Source: JBPCQA01 sp050998615 (GTDB taxonomy: Bacteria > Actinomycetota > Actinomycetes > Propionibacteriales > Nocardioidaceae). From it: a DNA stretch of 33,184 nucleotides. Positions 9,399-17,611 of the stretch are shown here, piece after piece; within the stretch, counting starts at the first letter, position 1, and each line of letters starts with the position of its first letter. Below the pieces are notes generated by a model. The model did not search any database. It had not been told where the DNA came from and saw only the letters and a list, made by a program, of their open reading frames with translations. The position numbers and the translations under genes are program-made. Location of the stretch: assembly GCA_050998615.1 (NCBI GenBank), contig JBPCQA010000056.1, forward strand, positions 1-33,184, read 5' to 3'.

Positions 9399-10610
9399 TC
9401 ACGCCCGTGATGACACCGAACGCACCCGACGGAAAGCCGCGACACATTCCACGTGATGGGTCATCGGGAAGATGTCAAAACCGCGCAGGCTGGCAAGCTC
9501 GTAGCCAGCCTCCGCCAAGGTCGCGACGTCTCGCGCCAACGCGGCCGGATCGCAGGCGACGTACCCGATCGCGCGCGGCGTGCATTTGGCAATGGCCTGC
9601 ACCACCGACCGGCCCGCACCGGATCGAGGCGGGTCGAGCACCACGACGTCGAGCCTGCCCTGGGCGATGCGACTGCGGACGAAGCGCTCTACCCGATCGG
9701 TAATCCACCGCACCTGATCAAGGTCACGCAGGTTGAACTGTCCACTGTCCACCGCACCGCGATGCGATTCCACGGCAACCACGGCGCCGGTGGGGCCGAC
9801 CCGCTCGGCGAGAGCGGCCGCGAACAGTCCGACACCTGCGTAGAGATCCCAGCACCGTTCGCCCAGCTGCGGCTGTACGCCGTCTAGGACCGCGCCGACC
9901 AGCGCGTCCGCGGCCCCCGGATGCACCTGCCAGAAGTCTCCGGCGTTCAGCCTCCATTCGCGACCGGCCGTCCGCTCGGTGATCGCTGGCGCGGTCCGAC
10001 GGTCGGTCACCACGGCCCGGTCGCCGGTCGACGCGACGACCGCTTCGGCCGACTCGTAGCCGGCCGCCAGTGCCGGGGCTACGTCCGGCAACCCGGGTCT
10101 GGCGATCCGGCAGTTGTCGATGGCAATGACCTCATGAGAACGGTGTCGGCGCAGGCCCGGACGTCGATCGAGGGTGGCCGTGAAACGCACCCTGCTGCGC
10201 CACTCCAGCCCCTCGCGGTCTCCGTCCACGGGCTCGACGACTACCGGCCACTCGACGCCGGCCAGCCGGCTGAGCTGTTCGCGCACCACGGCAGCGAGCA
10301 GCTCCCGCTGGCGCGCCAGGGCCACATGCTGAAAGTCGCATCCTCCGCACCGACCGGGCCCGGCAAACGGACAGGGCGGTTCCACACGGTCGGGCGACGG
10401 TTTGAGAACCTGCACGGAATCGGCGCGCAGATACCTCGACGAGGGCCCACCCCCGGTGACGCAGGCCACCACCAGCTCTCCCGGGATGGCGTGCCGAACG
10501 AACACGACACGTCCCTCATGTCGCGCCACACAGTGCCCGCCATGCGCGATCGCGCCAACCTCGACCTCGACCAGGGCGCCGACCAGTGACGCCGGCGGCT
10601 TGGCCGTCAT
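9399..10610 (-). CDS. TrmA/RlmD-type class I SAM-dependent RNA (uracil-5) methyltransferase
   Basis: This family methylates uracil C5 in tRNA or 23S rRNA. The 403-residue product has an N-terminal TRAM domain (about 1-70, VEVEVGAIAHGGHCVAR), an iron-sulfur motif CPFAGPGRCGGC (about 79-90) with a fourth cysteine in DNCRIARPG, a SAM-binding stretch CWDLYAGVGLFAAALAE, the DPPRSGAGR motif and the catalytic cysteine in YVACDPAALARD. The C-terminus HHVECVAAFRR is typical. Whether the target is 23S rRNA or tRNA cannot be told. The ATG overlaps the TGA of the upstream APC gene (ATGA), so translation is probably coupled. The same pairing is recalled in mycobacteria (Rv2689c-Rv2690c). Confidence 0.9.
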   Translation of the reverse strand: MTAKPPASLVGALVEVEVGAIAHGGHCVARHEGRVVFVRHAIPGELVVACVTGGGPSSRYLRADSVQVLKPSPDRVEPPCPFAGPGRCGGCDFQHVALARQRELLAAVVREQLSRLAGVEWPVVVEPVDGDREGLEWRSRVRFTATLDRRPGLRRHRSHEVIAIDNCRIARPGLPDVAPALAAGYESAEAVVASTGDRAVVTDRRTAPAITERTAGREWRLNAGDFWQVHPGAADALVGAVLDGVQPQLGERCWDLYAGVGLFAAALAERVGPTGAVVAVESHRGAVDSGQFNLRDLDQVRWITDRVERFVRSRIAQGRLDVVVLDPPRSGAGRSVVQAIAKCTPRAIGYVACDPAALARDVATLAEAGYELASLRGFDIFPMTHHVECVAAFRRVRSVSSRA

Positions 10611-12664
10611 CCGCGCGGAGTCTTGTTGTGGCGTCTGTTGCTACGGCGCTCGCTGATCGGTCCACGCCGTACGCCGCCCGGGACCGCCTGCTCACGTTCG
10701 GCACGCCGTTCGGCGGCCACCGACGAACGCAGCTGGAACGGGACAGAGGTCACCATCACTCCTGGGGTGAACAACAACCTGCCCTTGAGCCGGAGCGCGC
10801 TTTGGTTGTGGAGCAGCTGCTCCCACCAGCGGCCGACGACGTACTCGGGAATGTAGACGGTCACCACGTCTCGGGGGCTCCTACGGCGGATGTCGCGGAC
10901 ATACTCCAGGATCGGCCTGGTGATCTCCCGGTACGGCGAGTCGAGCACCCTCAGCGGCACCGGGACCTGCGCCTCGTCCCAGACTCGCAGCAGGTTAGCG
11001 GTGGACTCCTCGTCGACGTCGACGGTCACCGCCTCCAGGGTGTTGGGTCGCGACGCCCTCGCGTAGGCAACGGCACGCAGCGTGGGCTTGTGCACCTTCG
11101 ACACCAAGACGATCGCGTGCACCCGAGACGGCAGCGCGGCGTCGTCCTCGGCGGCTTCGAGCTCCCGGGCGACCCTGTCGTAGTGGTGACGGATGCCGTT
11201 CATCAAGAAGAAGAGGAAGACCATCGCCATGATCGCGATCCAGGCGCCGTGCTGGAACTTCGTGATCAGCACGATCACCAGCACCAGGGCGGTCACTGCC
11301 AGCCCGATGGCGTTGATGATCCGGCTGCGCATCATCCGACGCCTGGTGCGCGGATCCGCCTCGGTGCGCAACAGTCTCGTCCAATGTCGGATCATGCCGG
11401 TCTGGCTTGTCGTGAAGGACACAAACACACCAACGATGTAGAGCTGGATCAGCCGGGTCACCTGCGCGTCGAACGCGTAGATCAGCACCACGGCAAATCC
11501 CGCGAGCAGCAAGATGCCGTTGGAGAAGGCGAGCCGGTCACCTCGGGTGTGCAGTTGGCGTGGTAGGTAACCGTCTCCCGCCAGGATCGACGCGAGCACG
11601 GGAAACCCGTTGAAGGCGGTGTTGGAGGCGAGCACCAAGATCACCCCGGTGGCCGCCGCGACGACGTAGAAGCCGAACGGGAAGTTGTCGAAGATCGCCT
11701 TGGCTTCTTGGACGATCGTCGGGTCCTGGTTGAACGTGTTCGGATTGACCGCGACGCCCCCGGGGTTGACTAGTTGCACACCGGATGCCATGTCCGCCAG
11801 CCGGACGTGGACCATGTTGCCCAAAATCAAGATCGACAGCCCCATGGTGATAGCGATGACGCCCAGCATGAGCAGCGTGGTGGCGGCGTTCTTGCCCTTG
11901 GGCTTGCGAAAAGCCGGCACCCCGTTGCTGATCGCCTCCACGCCGGTAAGAGCAGCCGAACCTGACGCGAAAGCCCGCAACACCAAGAACACCAGCGCGA
12001 AGCTCCCGATCCCCCCGGTGATCGTCTCGATCCCGCGCATCTTGAAGTCGGCGTACTCCGACATCGGCAGGCTTCCAAAGAAGTAGCGAAGGAAACCGAC
12101 CAGTGCCATCCCCAGGATCGAAACTATGAAGATGTAGACGGGGATCGCGAACGCCGTGCCGGACTCCTTGACTCCCCGCAGGTTCATGGTCATCAAGAAC
12201 AGCGTGGCAGCGATCGCCAGCGTTCGTTCATGTCCTTGCAATGGGCTGATCGCGGCGGCGGCGTACTGCGCGGCTGAGGAGATGGACACCGCGACGGTCA
12301 GCACATAGTCGACCATCAACGCGCTGGCGACGATAAGCCCGGCATTGCGGCCGAGGTTTGTGGTGGCGACCTCGTAGTCACCACCACCGGACTGGTATGC
12401 CTGCACATTTTGGCGATAGGACGCCACCACGGTCAACATGACCAGCGCGACGGCGATGCCGATCTTCCAGGAGATCGTGTAGAACGCCAGGCCGGCGGCT
12501 GACAGGGTGAGGAAAATCTCGTCAGGGGCGTAGCCCACCGAGGAGAGCGCGTCGCTCGCGAAGACTGGCAGCGCGATGCGCTTGGACAACAGCGTTTCGC
12601 CAAGCTGGGCGTTTCTTAGCTTGCGGCCGAGCAGCACCCGCTTGCCGATGTCTCTTATGCCCAC
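10607..12664 (-). CDS. APC-superfamily permease, probably a KimA-like potassium transporter
   Basis: A 685-residue membrane protein with about 12 transmembrane segments in residues 1-480 and a cytosolic C-terminal part of about 200 residues. The N-terminal motif ASDALSSVGYAPDEI closely resembles the Bacillus KimA/YdaO group, high-affinity potassium importers that are inhibited by c-di-AMP; other APC members carry amino acids. The two TrkA-type proteins encoded divergently next door support potassium. The assignment to potassium is an inference. The start is a GTG at 12664: there is no ribosome site, but TAGCAT lies 6 bases upstream, so it is probably leaderless. Its stop overlaps the methyltransferase start by 4 bases. 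Orthologue in M. tuberculosis, from memory: Rv2690c. Confidence 0.88.
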   Translation of the reverse strand: MGIRDIGKRVLLGRKLRNAQLGETLLSKRIALPVFASDALSSVGYAPDEIFLTLSAAGLAFYTISWKIGIAVALVMLTVVASYRQNVQAYQSGGGDYEVATTNLGRNAGLIVASALMVDYVLTVAVSISSAAQYAAAAISPLQGHERTLAIAATLFLMTMNLRGVKESGTAFAIPVYIFIVSILGMALVGFLRYFFGSLPMSEYADFKMRGIETITGGIGSFALVFLVLRAFASGSAALTGVEAISNGVPAFRKPKGKNAATTLLMLGVIAITMGLSILILGNMVHVRLADMASGVQLVNPGGVAVNPNTFNQDPTIVQEAKAIFDNFPFGFYVVAAATGVILVLASNTAFNGFPVLASILAGDGYLPRQLHTRGDRLAFSNGILLLAGFAVVLIYAFDAQVTRLIQLYIVGVFVSFTTSQTGMIRHWTRLLRTEADPRTRRRMMRSRIINAIGLAVTALVLVIVLITKFQHGAWIAIMAMVFLFFLMNGIRHHYDRVARELEAAEDDAALPSRVHAIVLVSKVHKPTLRAVAYARASRPNTLEAVTVDVDEESTANLLRVWDEAQVPVPLRVLDSPYREITRPILEYVRDIRRRSPRDVVTVYIPEYVVGRWWEQLLHNQSALRLKGRLLFTPGVMVTSVPFQLRSSVAAERRAEREQAVPGGVRRGPISERRSNRRHNKTPRG

Positions 12665-12670
12665 CTCGGG

Positions 12671-12676
12671 ATGCTA
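12671..12676 (-). promoter_or_regulatory. -10 element of the leaderless APC permease gene
   Basis: TAGCAT on the minus strand ends 6 bases before the GTG at 12664. This geometry supports the GTG start for which no Shine-Dalgarno exists. Confidence 0.5.
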
Positions 12677-12774
12677 GACCACCGTCACCCAGACGCCGGT
12701 ATTGCGACCCCCCGCCGACGAGTCGCGGAACGGCTGATGCCGCATCGGTGCTCCGCGGTGTAGCGTCGGCCGAA

Positions 12775-12800
12775 AGGACCGGCACGCAGGACCGGCACGC
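12775..12800 (+). repeat. 13-bp tandem duplication in the ceoB leader
   Basis: AGGACCGGCACGC occurs twice head to tail, and AGG begins a third time. It lies about 50 bases upstream of the ceoB start, after a TAGCGT hexamer at 12761-12766. It may be a replication-slippage duplication in an untranslated leader. Confidence 0.6.
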
Positions 12801-12848
12801 AGGAGATGCCAGCCGAGAGGGCACAGCACATCGACGGGAAGGGTCACC

Positions 12849-13511
12849 GTGCACGTCGTCATCATGGGGTGCGGACGCGTGGGGTCCACGTTGGCACGCA
12901 ACCTCGAGGACCGCGGACACACGGTCGCCGTGATCGACGCCAACCCGGACGCCTTCCGTCGTCTGGGGCCCAACTTCGCGGGTGACAAGGTGACCGGTTA
13001 CGGGTTCGACCAGTCCGTGCTGCAGGCCGCTGGGATCAATCGGGCCGACGCCTTCGCTGCCGTGAGCAGCGGTGACAACTCCAACATCATTTCCGCACGT
13101 GTCGCGCGCGAGACGTTCGGCATCGACAACGTGGTTGCGCGCATCTATGACCCTCGCCGGGCGGCTGTCTACCAACGGTTGGGCATCCCCACCGTGGCCA
13201 CCGTCCGATGGACCGCTGATCAGATGCTGCGCCGGGTCCTCCCCGACGGCTCCGAGCCGGAATGGCGAGACCCCTCCGGATCGATCCGGATCAGCGATCG
13301 CGACGCCTCGGACACCTGGGTTGGCTGCAAGGTCGCCGAGCTTGAGGAGACCGGGGCTCGGGTGGCGTTTGTTACCAGGCTCGGGGAAGGCATCATGGCC
13401 TCCGACGAGCTTGTCATCCAAGACGGCGACTTGTTGCATCTAATGATGAAGGACGCCGACGCCGACGCCGTCGACGCCGCGATTGCCGCCGGGCCAGAGG
13501 AGGTCCGCTGA
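12849..13511 (+). CDS. ceoB: TrkA-type potassium uptake regulatory protein (CeoB-like)
   Basis: A 220-residue cytosolic RCK protein, the nucleotide-sensing gating subunit of potassium transporters. The N-terminal Rossmann domain has VIMGCGRVGSTLARNLEDRGHTVAVID (dinucleotide loop GxGxxG/S plus the acidic residue at the end of strand 2). The C-terminal TrkA-C domain covers about 135-210. The start is GTG at 12849, behind GGGAAGGG. The stop TGA shares its last base with the next gene's ATG (TGATG), so the two are translationally coupled. It is divergent from the APC permease. The pair corresponds from memory to ceoB-ceoC of M. tuberculosis. No TrkH/KtrB channel gene is in the window, so the APC permease is the obvious partner. 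Confidence 0.93.
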   Translation: MHVVIMGCGRVGSTLARNLEDRGHTVAVIDANPDAFRRLGPNFAGDKVTGYGFDQSVLQAAGINRADAFAAVSSGDNSNIISARVARETFGIDNVVARIYDPRRAAVYQRLGIPTVATVRWTADQMLRRVLPDGSEPEWRDPSGSIRISDRDASDTWVGCKVAELEETGARVAFVTRLGEGIMASDELVIQDGDLLHLMMKDADADAVDAAIAAGPEEVR

Positions 13512-14185
13512 TGCGCGTCGCGATTGCCGGAGCCGGCGCAGTTGGCCGTTCCGTCGCCGCCGAGTTGCTCGAGAACGGTCATGAGGTCCTGCTCATCGAC
13601 AAGAACGCGGGGGCAATCAAGGCCGACAGCGTCCCCAAGGCCGAGTGGCTGCTCGCCGACGCCTGCGAGTTGTCTTCGCTGGACGAAGCAGCGTTGCAAC
13701 GGTGCGATGTCGTGATTGCCGCCACCGGCGACGACAAGGCAAACCTGGTGATTTCGCTGCTGGCCAAGACCGAGTTCGCGGTCCCGCGCACCGTCGGGCG
13801 GGTGAACCACCCCTCCAACGAGTGGCTCTTCAACGAGTCGTGGGGGGTGGACGTCTCGGTGTCCACGCCCCGCATCATGTCCGCGCTCGTGGAGGAGGCT
13901 GTCACGGTAGGCGACGTGGTTCGACTGTTCACGTTCAGGCAAAGTGACGCGAACATGGTGGAGCTCACCTTGCCCGACGACTCGCCGTACGTCGGTTCGC
14001 AGGTGCAGGAGGTGCCCTGGCCCCCGGAAACCTCGCTGCTGGCGCTGCTTCGGGAGGGCCATGTCAACCGGCCCGACCCCGACGCCACCTTGGAAGCTCA
14101 TGACGAGCTCCTGTTCGTGGCAACCACTTCTGCGGAGGGCGACCTCGAGGATTTGCTGGCGCCAAGCGGCCGGAGCCGAGCGTAG
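13511..14185 (+). CDS. ceoC: TrkA-type potassium uptake regulatory protein (CeoC-like)
   Basis: The second RCK protein of the pair, 224 residues. It has the Rossmann loop AIAGAGAVGRSVAAELLENGHEVLLID at the N-terminus and a TrkA-C domain from about 140. Its sequence differs clearly from CeoB, so it is an old paralogue and not a recent copy. RCK domains act as dimers or octameric rings, so a CeoB-CeoC hetero-ring is plausible. Start codon overlaps the ceoB stop by one base. It is convergent with DUF3159, with a 9-bp inverted repeat between them. Confidence 0.93.
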   Translation: MRVAIAGAGAVGRSVAAELLENGHEVLLIDKNAGAIKADSVPKAEWLLADACELSSLDEAALQRCDVVIAATGDDKANLVISLLAKTEFAVPRTVGRVNHPSNEWLFNESWGVDVSVSTPRIMSALVEEAVTVGDVVRLFTFRQSDANMVELTLPDDSPYVGSQVQEVPWPPETSLLALLREGHVNRPDPDATLEAHDELLFVATTSAEGDLEDLLAPSGRSRA

Positions 14186-14238
14186 AGCCCGCGGCCGATT
14201 AGTCCACAACACCACCGTTCAGTTAGAGAGCGGGCTCT
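14184..14238. terminator. Bidirectional terminator between ceoC and DUF3159
   Basis: AGAGCCCGC (14184-14192) and GCGGGCTCT (14230-14238) form a 9-bp stem around 37 bases and are followed by TT on the plus strand. The left arm overlaps the ceoC stop codon and the right arm lies in the last codons of the DUF3159 gene, so both genes share it. Confidence 0.6.
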
Positions 14239-14939
14239 TTACCAGACTGCGCGATCGTGACCGGCGGGTGGTTGCGGCGGAGCACCCACGCCATGGCAGC
14301 GAGCGCGGCGACTTGCAAGGGCCATCCCATGCCGAGCTTGGCAACGCCGAGCCATCCGACCTCGTGCATCCGATAGAGCGGGAGCTGGACCAAGACACGA
14401 AGAACACACGGCAGCGCCAACAGCCACGTCAACGTGACACAGAGCCTGACCAGATCGCGGTCGCGGTGCCACCGTGTCAGTTCCCCGGTCACGCCGCCGA
14501 TCATGAACCCCACCAGCGGCCAGCGAATCAGTGCCGAGGCACTGAGCACCACGGCATAGATCGCGTTGTAAATGAGACCGGGCAGGAACGCATCTTCGGC
14601 CCTGCCGGAGCGCAGGGCGAACACCGCGGCGATGGCAATGCCGACCATGGAGTTGAACACGAACTGAACTGTCGAGCGTTGGATGATCCGCACCAACAGC
14701 AATCCCACGGCAAGAGCGCCGGAAACGATCAACGCCAGCTTGAGGTCGTGAGAGACGATCCAGCAGATGGTGAAGCCGAGCGTCGGTATCGCGCCTTCGA
14801 GCATGCCGCGCTTGCCGCCGAGGGCCTTCGAGAGCTGGCCGCGCACAACGGCCTCGATCGTGGTGACGTTTGCCGCTCGGGTCGGTGAGCGCGCATCAGC
14901 GACGGAGTCAGGGGTCACCTCCGGGCTGGCTTCGGCCAC
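14223..14939 (-). CDS. DUF3159 integral membrane protein
   Basis: A 238-residue protein with about six hydrophobic segments after a polar N-terminus of about 40 residues. The opening motif RAANVTTIEAVVRGQLSKALGGKRGMLEGAIPTLGFTICW identifies the DUF3159 family. Members in Streptomyces and mycobacteria sit, as here, after an OB-fold gene and near dut. Function is unknown; a transporter-like or membrane scaffold role is conceivable but unsupported. GTG start at 14939, only 3 bases after the OB-fold stop, so it is in the same operon; AAGG in the end of the OB-fold gene may be its ribosome site. Confidence 0.9.
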   Translation of the reverse strand: MAEASPEVTPDSVADARSPTRAANVTTIEAVVRGQLSKALGGKRGMLEGAIPTLGFTICWIVSHDLKLALIVSGALAVGLLLVRIIQRSTVQFVFNSMVGIAIAAVFALRSGRAEDAFLPGLIYNAIYAVVLSASALIRWPLVGFMIGGVTGELTRWHRDRDLVRLCVTLTWLLALPCVLRVLVQLPLYRMHEVGWLGVAKLGMGWPLQVAALAAMAWVLRRNHPPVTIAQSGKEPAL

Positions 14940-14942
14940 AAC

Positions 14943-15317
14943 TCAGACCTTCAGCTCGTAGCGCGGGTTGTAAATCACCCGGCGACCGTCACCGCAGGAG
15001 ACCCGCCCCCAGGCGACCAGGCTGGTGCCGGGCTTGATCCCGGCGATTTTTCGTCGGCCCAGCCAGATCAGCGTGACGACGCCGGAGCCGTCGTACAAGG
15101 AGGCTTCCAAAGTGGGAGTGCCCGCCCGAGGAGCCAAGGAGACGTCCTTGAGATGGCCGTACACGGTCACTACTTCGCGATCGGTGACGCCGACGATGTC
15201 CTGGCAGCCCTCGACCTTCCGCTCATGTTCGAGCTGATCGGCATCGAGCTCGTCCGGAGTGGCCGACAGCTTCTTCAGCGCACGCCGGATCCGGCTCGTC
15301 CCCACGTTGGTCGTCAT
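14943..15317 (-). CDS. OB-fold nucleic-acid-binding domain protein
   Basis: A 124-residue cytosolic protein. Residues about 35-124 form an OB-fold like the RecG wedge or anticodon-binding type: REVVTVYGHLKDVSLAPR, LEASLYDGSGVVTLIWLGRRKIAGI, and GTSLVAWGRVS. A nucleic-acid-binding role is likely from the fold; the ligand is unknown. Probably leaderless: TATCCT lies 6 bases before the ATG at 15317. The gene is 32 bases after DUF3710 and 3 bases before DUF3159. The fixed set dut, DUF3710, OB-fold and DUF3159 recurs across actinobacteria (from memory), which suggests a link with nucleotide or DNA metabolism. Confidence 0.9.
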   Translation of the reverse strand: MTTNVGTSRIRRALKKLSATPDELDADQLEHERKVEGCQDIVGVTDREVVTVYGHLKDVSLAPRAGTPTLEASLYDGSGVVTLIWLGRRKIAGIKPGTSLVAWGRVSCGDGRRVIYNPRYELKV

Positions 15318-15323
15318 GTCTTA

Positions 15324-15329
15324 AGGATA
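15324..15329 (-). promoter_or_regulatory. -10 element of the OB-fold gene
   Basis: TATCCT on the minus strand leaves 6 bases before the ATG at 15317, with no Shine-Dalgarno. It would give the OB-fold and DUF3159 genes a promoter separate from dut-DUF3710. Confidence 0.5.
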
Positions 15330-15349
15330 GAGGCCCCGGGCTCCACTTC

Positions 15350-16021
15350 TCAGCTTTCCGGCCGGTCGTCGTCCTCTTGCTCTTGCGCTGCTGCGCGCGC
15401 CGCCAGCGGCAGGGTCATCGGAATCATCTCACGCGGGCTCATCGCCTGGTCACCTCGCACCACGATCACGTCTCGAAAGCATCCCTCGATCCCGCCGTCG
15501 GGGTCGGCCTCCTCGGCGCTTCGGCCGAGAAAAGTTCCGCGCAGCAGCCATCGGGGTCCTTCCACACCCACCACCCGGCTCAGCTGGGTGGCCGAGCGTC
15601 CATCCGGCGTCCGGAGCGGGACACTTAGCTTCAACTCGGTGCCAAACTCGCCGTCCACCTCAGTCGCGGTGCCACCGAGCCGCGAAACTTCGGCGGCCAT
15701 CTCCGTGCGTATGTCGTCCCAGATGCCTCCCGTGCGTGAAGCAGCGAACGCGCGCAGCTCCAGGCCAGACTCGGGCCCGGCCAACAGCACCGCGGTCACC
15801 AGCTGACTGGCCTCATCAACCTGAAGCCGCAACTCGAACCCCTCCGCACCCTTGATCACGAGGCCACCCAGGTCGACGTACTTGTCATCGTCTTGGTCAG
15901 CCGTCGTCTCCGACCGATCCCATGGACCCCTTGGGCGCTCGGCCTCCAATTCGTCGAACTCGTCGGTGGACTCGACGCCCGAGTCCACCGGCTCCTCGGC
16001 GGGTCGACGACGGAATATCAC
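15350..16021 (-). CDS. DUF3710 domain protein
   Basis: A 223-residue soluble protein. An acidic, low-complexity N-terminus (about 1-45, rich in E and D) is followed by the DUF3710 domain with DKYVDLGGLVIKGAEGFELRLQVDE, LRAFAASRTGGIWDDIRTEMA and GPRWLLRGTFLGRSA. The C-terminus is again acidic (EQEDDDRPES). Function unknown. The GTG start at 16021 overlaps the dut stop by 4 bases (GTGA), so it is translationally coupled to dUTPase; this constant linkage is the only hint at a role. Confidence 0.92.
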   Translation of the reverse strand: MIFRRRPAEEPVDSGVESTDEFDELEAERPRGPWDRSETTADQDDDKYVDLGGLVIKGAEGFELRLQVDEASQLVTAVLLAGPESGLELRAFAASRTGGIWDDIRTEMAAEVSRLGGTATEVDGEFGTELKLSVPLRTPDGRSATQLSRVVGVEGPRWLLRGTFLGRSAEEADPDGGIEGCFRDVIVVRGDQAMSPREMIPMTLPLAARAAAQEQEDDDRPES

Positions 16022-16491
16022 GACACCTCCTCCTGGGATAGGGCGCGAGCATGGGCGAAGCCTCCGGTCGAGCCATGTCCGCCGCTGCCGCGAGCCGAAC
16101 CCGGCAAGCGTTCCACCTCGACGAAACGCGCCTGTTCGACGCGCTGCAGCACCAGCTGCCCGATCCGGTCGCCCCGCTTGACCTCCACCGGGTTGACCGG
16201 ATCGAGATTGATCAAGATCACCTTCACCTCGCCGCGGTAGCCGGCGTCAACGGTGCCCGGCGCGTTGACGATGGAGAGCCCGAAATCGGCCGCGAGCCCT
16301 GATCGTGGGTGGACCAAGGCAACGAACCCATCCGGTAAGGCGAGGCTGATGCCGGTGGACACCACCACACGCTCCCCCGCCATCAAGGTCACGTCGACAG
16401 TGGAGACGAGGTCGGCCCCGGCGTCACCCGGGTGTGAGTACGCCGGCATGGGCACCTCCGGGTCGAGGCGGTGCAACAAGACCTCCACCAT
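16018..16491 (-). CDS. dut: dUTP diphosphatase (dUTPase)
   Basis: A homotrimeric enzyme that hydrolyses dUTP to dUMP and pyrophosphate, keeping uracil out of DNA and supplying dTMP synthesis. The 157-residue product has all five dUTPase motifs: PGDAGADL (about 21-28), PRSGLA (62-67), GTVDAGYRGEVKV (79-91), GDRIGQLVLQ (about 106-115) and the C-terminal arm RGSGGHGSTGG. The ATG at 16491 follows GGGAGGA at suitable spacing. It heads a run with DUF3710. A 7-bp inverted repeat lies in its upstream region. Confidence 0.97.
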   Translation of the reverse strand: MVEVLLHRLDPEVPMPAYSHPGDAGADLVSTVDVTLMAGERVVVSTGISLALPDGFVALVHPRSGLAADFGLSIVNAPGTVDAGYRGEVKVILINLDPVNPVEVKRGDRIGQLVLQRVEQARFVEVERLPGSARGSGGHGSTGGFAHARALSQEEVS

Positions 16492-16519
16492 CGTCGTGGC
16501 ATCCTCCCTACCTTGTCCC

Positions 16520-16538
16520 TAGCCAGCTCCGCTGGCTA
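16520..16538. promoter_or_regulatory. Inverted repeat between dut and DUF3093
   Basis: TAGCCAG and CTGGCTA are perfect 7-bp arms around CTCCG, about 30 bases upstream of the dut ATG in the divergent region. It could be an operator or a hairpin in the dut leader. No regulator is recognised. Confidence 0.4.
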
Positions 16539-16669
16539 TGACCTGACTGGCTCTTCTTGACGCAGTCTGCGGCTTGGCCCATGAGGCGGTGCGGCACATG
16601 ACGTCTGATTCGCGCCCGCGCGTCGTAACACGTAACCCTACCCGCGGCCGGCCATGGCAGTCTTGTCTC

Positions 16670-17134
16670 ATGTCCGATGCCCACACCGACTACCGCGAGA
16701 CGTTACGCGTGCCACTGTCGTGGTGGCTGCTGGGCGCCGGCTTCATCATCGCCGTGTGGTGGGCGTTCTACGTTGCGACCCCATGGCCGGTGTCGGTAAT
16801 CGCAGGCGTGGCGGCGGCTGTCGTCGTGGTGCCGACGATGCTGCGGTACGGCGGCGTACGCCTGAACGTCGGCCCACAACACTTCCGGGTGGGAGTGGCG
16901 ACACTGCCGCTGCAATACGTCGGGGAGGTGGAGGCACTCGACAAGCAGGCCACCCGACGAATGCTGGGAGCGGAAGCGGATGCCCGGGCATACCTCGTCG
17001 TGCGCGCATACTGCTCGGGCGCTGTGAAGGTGAGCGTCGAAGACGCGGCGGACCCGGCGCCGTACTGGCTGGTGTCGACTCGGCGACCTGAACAGTTGGC
17101 GCAGGCCCTGAGCCGTCGTCGCGTGCAAGACTAA
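16670..17134 (+). CDS. DUF3093 membrane protein
   Basis: A 154-residue protein with two closely spaced transmembrane segments (about 15-35 and 38-58) and a cytosolic or external domain of about 95 residues containing GGVRLNVGPQHFRVG and AYLVVRAYCSGAVKVSVED. This is the DUF3093 family, found beside dut in many actinobacteria; function unknown. The ATG at 16670 is chosen because homology begins at YRETLRVPLSWW; the frame is open to 16574 but that part is not family-like. No ribosome site is obvious. DUF4235 follows 58 bases later on the same strand. Confidence 0.88.
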   Translation: MSDAHTDYRETLRVPLSWWLLGAGFIIAVWWAFYVATPWPVSVIAGVAAAVVVVPTMLRYGGVRLNVGPQHFRVGVATLPLQYVGEVEALDKQATRRMLGAEADARAYLVVRAYCSGAVKVSVEDAADPAPYWLVSTRRPEQLAQALSRRRVQD

Positions 17135-17192
17135 GACGCGGGTCGTTCGAGCGGATGACAGCCTGGAGCAAGAACATGGCAGAGGAGTACTG

Positions 17193-17546
17193 GTGGCCAA
17201 GAAGGACAAGACGTCGGCCAAGAAGAAGGCCAAGGGCAAGCGCAGCTGGAAGCTGCTAGGCACCGGATCGGCGCTGATCGCCGGCATTGCCACCACCAAG
17301 GCACTAGACGCGACGTGGCGTACGGCTACTGGTCATCGGCCCCCGACCAAGGCGGAAAGCCCGGACATCGCCGACCGTGAGGCGCTGATCTGGGCCGCGG
17401 TGAGCGGGATGGCGATCGGAGTGGCTAAGACGTACGCAACCCGCCGAGCCGCGAGCTACTGGGTCAAGTCCACCGGAGCTTTGCCGCCGGGGATGGACGA
17501 CGAGGCGGGGATCGGCAAATCGAAACTCAGGATGATCGGCCGCTAA
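17193..17546 (+). CDS. DUF4235 small membrane protein
   Basis: A 117-residue protein with a very basic N-terminus (about 1-20, lysine-rich), one hydrophobic segment (LLGTGSALIAGIATTKAL, about 21-38), and a second (LIWAAVSGMAIGVAKTYATRRAASYW). This arrangement is that of the DUF4235 family of actinobacteria. GTG start at 17193 behind GAGGAG. Function unknown. It is convergent with DUF4193. Confidence 0.85.
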   Translation: MAKKDKTSAKKKAKGKRSWKLLGTGSALIAGIATTKALDATWRTATGHRPPTKAESPDIADREALIWAAVSGMAIGVAKTYATRRAASYWVKSTGALPPGMDDEAGIGKSKLRMIGR

Positions 17547-17611
17547 GCGCCGCGGGCTCTAAGCCTGGCTGGTGGGCCACCGCATCTCCACTAGCCCTGC
17601 CCGACGCTCAG

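Noticed and set aside
12665..12848. c-di-AMP (ydaO-type) riboswitch between the permease and ceoB
   Set aside because: The permease appears leaderless and the ceoB leader lacks the conserved elements; only a 13-bp duplication is present.
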